Assembly: GCF_000802245.2 (NCBI RefSeq)
Contig: NZ_CP021080.1
Span: 4,340,001-4,404,000, forward strand
Source: Streptomyces pluripotens
GTDB lineage: Bacteria; Actinomycetota; Actinomycetes; Streptomycetales; Streptomycetaceae
DNA length: 64,000 bases
Reading direction: 5' to 3'
Shown: piece by piece, positions 58,430 through 64,000 of the stretch
How positions within the stretch are numbered: the stretch's first letter is position 1
How the letters are laid out: every line of letters starts with the position of its first letter
Notes under the pieces: model-generated
The model's input: the letters and a program-made list of their open reading frames with translations, nothing else
The model's database searches: none
What the model was told of the DNA's origin: nothing
Made by a program: the position numbers and the translations under genes

Positions 58430-58656
58430 ACGAGGACGACGAGTTCACCATCGTCGATCTGGTAGGCGACCCGGTAGCTTCCGACTCGGAGCCGATAGAG
58501 CCCCGACGGGCCGGTGAGTTTCTTGATGTCGGCGTCCTCGCGGTACGGGTCGTCACCGAGTGCGGTCAGCGCGGTCAGAATGCGCATAGCGTCGGGCCGG
58601 CTGATGGCCCGGAGCTGCCGCTGCGCCGCCGTGGTGAACCGGAAGGCGTACTTCAC
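58387..58656 (-). CDS. RelE/ParE-family mRNA-interferase toxin
   Basis: 89 residues, RelE fold: MKYAFRFTTAAQRQLRAISR, 'GPSGLYRLRVGSYRVAYQIDDGELVVLVVKVGDRRDTYR' with the basic residues typical of ribosome-dependent RNases. It overlaps the antitoxin by 4 nt (ATGA) and is transcribed second. The module is bracketed by the 197-bp repeat; the right copy ends with a second, truncated copy of its 3' end. Confidence 0.92.
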   Translation of the reverse strand: MKYAFRFTTAAQRQLRAISRPDAMRILTALTALGDDPYREDADIKKLTGPSGLYRLRVGSYRVAYQIDDGELVVLVVKVGDRRDTYRNL

Positions 58657-58925
58657 GCCGCCTCGCCGCCGTGTTCGGTGAACAGGTCCGCCAGCAGTTC
58701 CGCCATGGTTACGGTGGGGCCGCCCTCGGCCAGGACCGCTTCCGCTTCGCGCGCCAACATCACGTCGGCCGCTTCCTCCAGAGCTTCGAAGTCCGTGATC
58801 GGAACCACGGCCGCCACCGGCGCGCCGTTGCGCGTGATGACCGTCGGGATGCCTTCCTCGGCCCGGTTGATGTGGTCCGCGAGATGTGCGCGGGCCTCTC
58901 GTACTGTCACGGTGTTCTCGGCCAT
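58653..58925 (-). CDS. Phd/YefM-family antitoxin
   Basis: 90 residues. The N-terminal Phd/YefM DNA-binding fold is ENTVTVREARAHLADHINRAEEGIPTVITRNGAPVAAVVPITDFEALEEA; the acidic C-terminal part wraps the toxin. Start at the ATG 58923-58925, first gene of the pair; such antitoxins normally repress their own promoter, which would lie at 58926-58987. Confidence 0.92.
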   Translation of the reverse strand: MAENTVTVREARAHLADHINRAEEGIPTVITRNGAPVAAVVPITDFEALEEAADVMLAREAEAVLAEGGPTVTMAELLADLFTEHGGEAA

Positions 58926-58987
58926 GGCATCAGTGTACGCGTCTGTGTGTACACGCGGTGGCTCCGGGGGAGCCGCGTTCGCGAGCG

Positions 58988-59184
58988 ATCCTCGACGGCA
59001 TCGCTCATTACGCGGCGAGCGGGGCGCGCTGAGGGGCGGAGCCGGTCGGCGCCCGCTGGTCGGTTGCGCTCGCCCCACTCAGCCGAGCGGATCCCGTTCC
59101 ACCTGGCGGTGACTACGGCAAAGGTGGTGCCGGGCGGGGCGTCACAGGTTGCGGTAGGTGTCCCGCCGGTCGCCCACCTTGACG
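58988..59184. repeat. 197-bp direct repeat, right copy
   Basis: Exact copy of 58233-58429. It carries a non-functional duplicate of the ppx 3' end and toxin 3' end on the far side of the toxin-antitoxin pair. Confidence 0.97.
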
Positions 59185-59321
59185 GCGTCCGTCGGCGTCG
59201 CCGGAACGGATCGGGGGACCGGTCCGGCGGGGGGTGTTTTCCGGTCCGCCCGCTACTGGCAAGTAGCCTCTGTTGAGCGGTTTCGGTAACGTGTGAGCGG
59301 GTCGCCCGGAGCTCCGATGGT

Positions 59322-59534
59322 GTGCCGCTGGAAAAGTTCGTGAACTTCTTCACAAGGAATTCTGCCCTGGTGGGGGACTGGAAGGCCCTCATTGACCCGT
59401 CCGGGGGGCAAAGGGCTCCTCGGGAGTCCTCGCGCGAGTCCTATGCGCGTGCTTCCAGGGTGAGCGGGGAGGGGTTCGTGGAGATGCTCCGCAAGGGGTC
59501 GAAGGGCCCGGATGGGCAGCTCACGCGGTATTGA
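59322..59534 (+). CDS. Possible small leader peptide upstream of ndh
   Basis: GTG-started frame of 70 codons with GGAG about 9 nt upstream: a helical start (PLEKFVNFFTRNSALVGDWKAL) then Ser/Arg-rich. It overlaps the Rex-type operator, which makes translation doubtful; no family recognised. Confidence 0.25.
   Translation: MPLEKFVNFFTRNSALVGDWKALIDPSGGQRAPRESSRESYARASRVSGEGFVEMLRKGSKGPDGQLTRY
59339..59354. promoter_or_regulatory. Rex operator upstream of ndh
   Basis: CGTGAACTTCTTCACA matches the Rex consensus TGTGAACNNNTTCACA at all fixed positions but the first, with GTGAA/TTCAC arms. Rex is the NADH/NAD+-sensing repressor of respiratory genes, and ndh is a known Rex target in Streptomyces coelicolor. 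The 490-nt region 59185-59674 otherwise holds promoter signals and a possible small ORF. Confidence 0.75.
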
Positions 59535-59674
59535 CAATGGGGCGAACCACCCCGCGGTTCCCTTTCGGTCACATGATCTGTGTCACGCGGGCCGCGGAGT
59601 TTAACATATGCCCTGTCAGACCTTGTGAAGGGGCGCACGAGCAGCCCCCTGGGGGCGGGTGGATACTCGATGGC

Positions 59675-61057
59675 ATGAGCACCACGGAGCGTCCCAGGAT
59701 CCTCGTAGTAGGCGGTGGGTACGTAGGCCTGTACGCAGCTCGGCGCATCCTCAAGAAGATGCGCTACGGAGAGGCGACCGTCACGGTCGTCGACCCCCGG
59801 TCGTACATGACCTACCAGCCCTTCCTCCCCGAAGCCGCCGCCGGCAACATCTCCCCTCGCCATGTCGTCGTCCCGCTGCGGCGCGTGCTGCCGAAGGCGG
59901 AGGTCCTCACCGGCCGGGTCACCACCATCGACCAGGACCGCAAGGTGGCCACGATCGCCCCACTCGTGGGAGAGGCGTACGAGCTGCCCTTCGACTACCT
60001 GGTGATCGCGATGGGCGCGGTCTCCCGTACCTTCCCGATCCCCGGCCTCGCCGAGCAGGGCATCGGCATGAAGGGCATCGAGGAGTCCATCGGGCTGCGC
60101 AACCACGTGCTGGAGCAGTTGGACAAGGCAGACTCCACGACTGACGAGGAGATCCGCCGCAAGGCGCTCACCTTCGTCTTCATCGGCGGCGGCTTCGCGG
60201 GCGCGGAGACCATCGGCGAGGTCGAGGACATGGCCCGGGACGCGGCCAAGTACTACAAGAACGTCTCCCGCGAGGACATGCGGTTCGTCCTGGTCGACGC
60301 GGCTGACAAGATCCTTCCCGAGGTCGGCCCCAAGCTCGGCCAGTACGGCAGGGAGCACCTGGAGAGCCGGGGTGTCGAGATCTACCTCTCCACCTCCATG
60401 GACTCCTGCGTCGGCGGACACGTGGTGCTGAAGAACGGGCTGGAGGTCGACTCCAACACGATCGTCTGGACCGCTGGCGTCAAGCCGAACCCGGCCCTGG
60501 CCCGCTTCGGCCTGCCCCTCGGCCCCCGCGGCCACGTCGACTGCGAGCCCACGCTCCAGGTCAAGGGCACGGACTACATCTGGGCCGCCGGTGACAACGC
60601 GCAGGTCCCGGACCTCGTCGGCCGTAAGGCGGGCAACGAGAACGCCTGGTGCCCGCCGAACGCCCAGCACGCCCTGCGCCAGGCCAAGGCCCTCGGCGAC
60701 AACGTGATCTCCGGTATGCGGGGCTTCCCGCAGAAGGAGTACGAGCACGCCAACAAGGGCGCGGTGGCCGGTCTCGGCCTCCACAAGGGCGTGGCGATGA
60801 TCGTCATGGGCAAGATGAAGATCAAGGTCAAGGGTCGCCTCGCCTGGTACATGCACCGTGGTTACCACGGTCTGGCCATGCCGACCTGGAACCGCAAGAT
60901 CCGTGTCTTCGCCGACTGGACGCTCGGCATGTTCCTCAAGCGCGAGGTCGTCTCCCTCGGCGCCATGCAGAACCCGCGCGAGGAGTTCTACGAGGCCGCG
61001 AAGCCGGCCCCGGTCGCCGCGGCGCCGAAGACCGGGGAGAAGGCCAAGGCCTCCTGA
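59675..61057 (+). CDS. ndh: Type II NADH dehydrogenase
   Basis: 460 residues. FAD-binding motif VVGGGYVGLYAARRI, second nucleotide motif FVFIGGGFAGAETIGEVEDM (NADH), and the family's quinone-binding/membrane helix region near the C-terminus (RLAWYMHRGYHGLAMPTWNRKIRVFADWTLGMFLKREV). It passes electrons from NADH to menaquinone without proton pumping. ATG 59675 (MSTTERPRILVVGG). Likely repressed by Rex when NADH is low. Confidence 0.95.
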   Translation: MSTTERPRILVVGGGYVGLYAARRILKKMRYGEATVTVVDPRSYMTYQPFLPEAAAGNISPRHVVVPLRRVLPKAEVLTGRVTTIDQDRKVATIAPLVGEAYELPFDYLVIAMGAVSRTFPIPGLAEQGIGMKGIEESIGLRNHVLEQLDKADSTTDEEIRRKALTFVFIGGGFAGAETIGEVEDMARDAAKYYKNVSREDMRFVLVDAADKILPEVGPKLGQYGREHLESRGVEIYLSTSMDSCVGGHVVLKNGLEVDSNTIVWTAGVKPNPALARFGLPLGPRGHVDCEPTLQVKGTDYIWAAGDNAQVPDLVGRKAGNENAWCPPNAQHALRQAKALGDNVISGMRGFPQKEYEHANKGAVAGLGLHKGVAMIVMGKMKIKVKGRLAWYMHRGYHGLAMPTWNRKIRVFADWTLGMFLKREVVSLGAMQNPREEFYEAAKPAPVAAAPKTGEKAKAS

Positions 61058-61100
61058 CCCTCGTCGGGTAGCGGTCTGTGAACCGCGGTCAACCGATCAC

Positions 61101-61146
61101 CCGAAGGACCTCCCGCCATCCGTGGTGCGGGAGGTCCTTCGGTTTT
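61101..61146 (+). terminator. Canonical intrinsic terminator of ndh
   Basis: Arms CCGAAGGACCTCCCGC (61101-61116) and GCGGGAGGTCCTTCGG (61127-61142) pair over 16 bp around a 10-nt loop, followed by TTTT. Confidence 0.95.
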
Positions 61147-61259
61147 CTCGGTTTACCTGCCTTTATGCGGCCGTAACCCCTTTGCGGGACTGTGTGGGGT
61201 GGCTCTCGGTGTTTTCGTGGTAACAGGCATCCGGGATCGTCGTCTTGGAGGTGTGCGTC

Positions 61260-62549
61260 ATGGCCGACGCCGCATCGCGGCTCAGGAGACTCGCCGAGCA
61301 GTTGCTGGGAGTGCCGCTCCCGGTACGGGTACGGGCCTGGGACGGTTCGCAGGACGGGCCGCCGGACGCCCCGGCACTCGTCGTGCGCAACCGTCGTGCC
61401 CTACGCCGGATGCTGTTCCCACCAGGTGAACTGGGACTGGCCCGGGCCTGGGTCTCCGGCGACCTGGACATCGAGGGAGACCTGTACTCCGTGCTCGACT
61501 CGATGGCGGGGCTGATCTGGGAGCGGGACGAGGACGCCCGTAGCTTCGCCCAGGCGTTGCGTGACCCCGAAGTCAGGGTCGCCGGATATGAGTTGCTGAA
61601 GCTCACCGGGTTGCCGTTCCCGCCCGCCCCGCCCCGCGAGGAGGTGCGCAGGCGCCGCCACCTGCACACCCGGAGCAGCGACAGGCGGGCCATCAGCCAC
61701 CACTACGATGTGGGTAACGACTTCTACGGCATCGTCCTGGGCCCGTCCATGATCTACTCGTGCGCCTACTGGGAGGACGGCGGCACCCTGGAGTCCGCCC
61801 AGCGGGACAAGCTTGAACTCGTGTGTCGGAAGCTCGGTCTGACTGCAGGCCAGCGGTTGCTGGACGTCGGCTGCGGCTGGGGCTCGATGGCCGTCCACGC
61901 CGCCCGCGAGCACGGCGTGAGCGTCGTCGGCGTCACCCTCTCCCAGGAGCAGGCCGCCCACGCCCGCAAGCGCGTCGCTGACGAGGGTCTGACCGACCGC
62001 GTGGAGATCAGGGTGCAGGACTACCGGGACGTCGTCGACGGACCCTACGACGCGATCTCCTCCATCGGCATGGCCGAACACGTCGGTGCCGAACCCTACC
62101 TGCGGTACGCGAGCGATCTGTACGCCCTGCTGAAACCCGGCGGCCGGCTGCTCAACCACCAGATCGCCCGCCGCCCCCAGCAGGACGAAGCGTCGTACGA
62201 GGTCGACCGGTTCATCGACGCCTATGTCTTCCCCGACGGCGAACTCGCCCCGATCGGCACCACCGTCACCCAACTGGAGCGGGCCGGCTTCGAGGTGCGG
62301 GACGTGGAGTCCATCCGTGAGCACTACGCCCGCACCCTGCGGTGCTGGGTGACCAACCTGGAGGCCGACTGGGACCGCGCGGTCCGGCTCAGCAGCCCCG
62401 GGCGTGCCCGCGTCTGGCGCCTGTACATGGCCGCCAGTGCACTCGCCTTCGAACGCAACCGCATCGGCGTCAACCAGGTCCTGGCGGTCCGCACCCCCGA
62501 ATCGGGCGCGTCCGGGCTCCCGCTGCGGACCCGCACCTGGCACGGCTGA
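61260..62549 (+). CDS. cfa: Cyclopropane-fatty-acyl-phospholipid synthase
   Basis: 429 residues. A helical N-terminal lipid-binding domain is followed by the SAM domain: RAISHHYDVGNDFYGIVLGPSMIYSCAYW (family signature), LLDVGCGWGSMAVHAA (motif I), GVTLSQEQAAHA, and a catalytic region with SIGMAEHVGAEPY and EVDRFIDAYVFPDG. It adds a methylene bridge across double bonds of membrane lipids; the desaturase elsewhere in the window makes such double bonds. ATG 61260 with TTGGAGG upstream. Confidence 0.94.
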   Translation: MADAASRLRRLAEQLLGVPLPVRVRAWDGSQDGPPDAPALVVRNRRALRRMLFPPGELGLARAWVSGDLDIEGDLYSVLDSMAGLIWERDEDARSFAQALRDPEVRVAGYELLKLTGLPFPPAPPREEVRRRRHLHTRSSDRRAISHHYDVGNDFYGIVLGPSMIYSCAYWEDGGTLESAQRDKLELVCRKLGLTAGQRLLDVGCGWGSMAVHAAREHGVSVVGVTLSQEQAAHARKRVADEGLTDRVEIRVQDYRDVVDGPYDAISSIGMAEHVGAEPYLRYASDLYALLKPGGRLLNHQIARRPQQDEASYEVDRFIDAYVFPDGELAPIGTTVTQLERAGFEVRDVESIREHYARTLRCWVTNLEADWDRAVRLSSPGRARVWRLYMAASALAFERNRIGVNQVLAVRTPESGASGLPLRTRTWHG

Positions 62550-62564
62550 CCCACGAGGGTTCCC

Positions 62565-62602
62565 GTTCCCGTTCCGGCGGTGTGCACGGCCGGAACGGGA
62601 AC
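62565..62602. terminator. Hairpin between convergent cfa and the ABC permease
   Basis: Arms GTTCCCGTTCCGG (62565-62577) and CCGGAACGGGAAC (62590-62602) pair over 13 bp with a 12-nt loop. It lies 16 nt past the cfa stop and 38 nt past the permease stop on the other strand, so could terminate both. Confidence 0.75.
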
Positions 62603-62639
62603 CCTTGCCGCCGGCACGGTTGCCCGGTCCTGCTGTCGG

Positions 62640-64000
62640 TTACTCGGCCTTGATCGCCGCCAGCATGTTCAGCCGCGTCGCACGCCGGGCCGGCCACAGG
62701 GCGGCCAGGATGCCGACCACGCCCGCCAGCAGGAGGAAGACCGCCATTCGGCCCCACGGCAGGACCAGTTCGTACGTCGGCATCTTCGTGCCCAGCAGCT
62801 CGCCGGCCGCCCAGCCGAAGAACACGCCCAGACCGATCCCGAGTACGCCGCCGAACAGGGAGATCACCAGGGATTCCAGACGCACCATCCGCCTGACGGC
62901 CCTGCGGTCCAGACCGATCGCCCGCAGCATGCCGATCTCCTGGGAACGCTCAAAGACCGACATCGCCAGGGTGTTGATGACCCCGATCACCGCCACGATC
63001 ACTGCCATGGCGAGCAGGCCGTAGACCATGTTCAGAACCTGCGTGAATATCTCCGCGATCTGGTGGGAGATGTCCTTCTTGTCCTGGACCCTGATCGCCG
63101 GATTGGAGCCGAGGGCCTTCTCCAGCCGATCCTTGACCGCGGCCGAAGCGCCGTCCGCCGTCTTGACCATCACCTTCATGTCAGCGGGGTCCTTCAGATG
63201 GGGACTGAGGGTCCGGTTGTCGAGCATGATTCCGTTGACCATCTCGTTGCCCTCGTAGACACCGGCGACCGTCAGCCGCTGCGCCTTGCCGTCCTCGAAG
63301 TGCATGGTGAACTCGGAACCGGCCTGCCAGCCGTGCGAGTCGGCCTGGTCCTTGTCCACGACGACCCGGGTGCCGCCCACCGCGAAGGAACCGTCGTCCA
63401 CCTTCAGATCCGTCAGTTCGGTGATCGCCGAGCCGTCGACGCCGGTCAGGAACTCGGTTTCGCCGTCGATGCGGGACACCGCGTTGCGCATCGGGCTGCT
63501 CGCGGTGACCCCGTCGGTGCCGGCGAGCTTCTTCGCCACGTCGGGTGAGAGGGGACCGCGATTGGCCATCGAGACGACGTAGTCGGCACGGATCGCCGAG
63601 GAGGCCATCTTGTCGATGGACCTCTGCAGGCTGCCCGCCAGCACGGTCATGCCGGTGATCAGGGTCAGGCCGATCATCAGTGCCGAGGCGGTGGCCGCGG
63701 TGCGGCGCGGGTTGCGCACCGAGTTCTGGCGGGCCAGCCTGCCCGAGACACCGAACACGCGCAGCACCGGGGCGGTGGCCGCGATCAGCGGGCGGGACAG
63801 CAGCGGAGTCAGGATGAACACGCCGATGATCAACAGGACGGCACCGAGGCCCATCGGGACCTTGGCGGTATCGGCATCCATCGTCGTGGCCGCCAGGATC
63901 ACGGCGATGCCGGCCGCTGAGAGCAGCGCGCCCAGCGTGTTGCGCAGCACCAGCGACTTGGTGGTGGCCTTGGCGTGCAGACTGCTCATCGCCGCCACCG
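62640..64000 (-). CDS. FtsX-like ABC transporter permease (5' end cut by window)
   Basis: At least 452 residues visible; the gene continues beyond the window end. Hydrophobic spans near the start of the visible part (LLSAAGIAVILAAT; GAVLLIIGVFILTPL), an NPRRTAATASALMIG segment typical of MacB/FtsX-type permeases, a large extracytoplasmic domain (~150-300) and three C-terminal spans (YGLLAMAVIVAVIGVINTLAM; LVISLFGGVLGIGLGVFFGWAAG; GRMAVFLLLAGVVGILAALWPARRATR). Such permeases pair with an ATPase, here expected just outside the window. Substrate unknown; lipoprotein or peptide export is typical. Confidence 0.9.
   Translation of the reverse strand, partial: VAAMSSLHAKATTKSLVLRNTLGALLSAAGIAVILAATTMDADTAKVPMGLGAVLLIIGVFILTPLLSRPLIAATAPVLRVFGVSGRLARQNSVRNPRRTAATASALMIGLTLITGMTVLAGSLQRSIDKMASSAIRADYVVSMANRGPLSPDVAKKLAGTDGVTASSPMRNAVSRIDGETEFLTGVDGSAITELTDLKVDDGSFAVGGTRVVVDKDQADSHGWQAGSEFTMHFEDGKAQRLTVAGVYEGNEMVNGIMLDNRTLSPHLKDPADMKVMVKTADGASAAVKDRLEKALGSNPAIRVQDKKDISHQIAEIFTQVLNMVYGLLAMAVIVAVIGVINTLAMSVFERSQEIGMLRAIGLDRRAVRRMVRLESLVISLFGGVLGIGLGVFFGWAAGELLGTKMPTYELVLPWGRMAVFLLLAGVVGILAALWPARRATRLNMLAAIKAE

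Overview
The base composition (about 70% G+C in most genes), frequent GTG starts preceded by GGAGG-type ribosome binding sites, ATGA/GTGA gene overlaps and the gene families all point to a Streptomyces chromosome, in its conserved core. Gene order agrees with the known Streptomyces coelicolor block running from the galactose operon (galT-galE-galK) through tamR/tam, ppc, pth-rplY-prs-glmU, mfd, the rpfC/rpfA muralytic genes and eno-divIC-ppx to ndh and a cyclopropane synthase. That correspondence is from memory of the families and was not computed.

Layout. 1-4,500: 3' end of an ABC-F gene, a membrane-anchored beta-propeller protein, a perfect 16-bp terminator hairpin and an atypical LuxR-type response regulator. 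4,570-10,045: a sodium:solute symporter with a small membrane partner, divergent from galTEK, with repeated operator-like motifs between them. 10,220-14,265: a four-gene unit with WXG100-like small protein, a 723-residue WXG/DUF6571-like protein, a membrane protein and an unknown; its middle is clearly poorer in G+C. 14,439-16,959: a second LuxR regulator, then tamR/tam (trans-aconitate detoxification) and a VOC protein. 17,052-21,786: desaturase-TetR pair divergent from ppc. 22,552-26,874: pth, rplY, prs, glmU and tRNA-Gln(TTG), all on the minus strand, then a frameshifted DNA-binding gene and a sensor kinase.

29,361-34,652 is the most unusual part: four genes in two divergent arms, in which three different nucleic-acid-attacking domains (a YwqJ-like deaminase, a WHH-type HNH nuclease and an XOO_2897-like deaminase) are each next to or fused to a SUKH-family immunity domain (SUKH-3, SUKH-1/SMI1, SUKH-4). 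In two of them toxin-like and immunity-like domains sit in one polypeptide and no secretion signal is visible, which fits a cytoplasmic, self-inhibited device better than an exported competition toxin.

34,938-50,520: DivIVA-like coiled coil, mfd, HNH lipoprotein, lipoproteins, a solo N6-adenine-methylase-like gene with a 9-residue repeat, a Ser/Thr kinase with TPR-like tail, a DUF1906 protein, a SurA-like lipoprotein and mazG. 50,772-64,000: a cytochrome P450, rpfC, a ydaO-type (c-di-AMP) riboswitch before rpfA, eno, divIC, DUF501, ppx, a RelE/Phd toxin-antitoxin pair bracketed by a perfect 197-bp direct repeat, ndh behind a Rex-type operator, cfa and the end of an FtsX-type ABC permease. No rRNA genes, insertion sequences, prophage or CRISPR arrays were seen.
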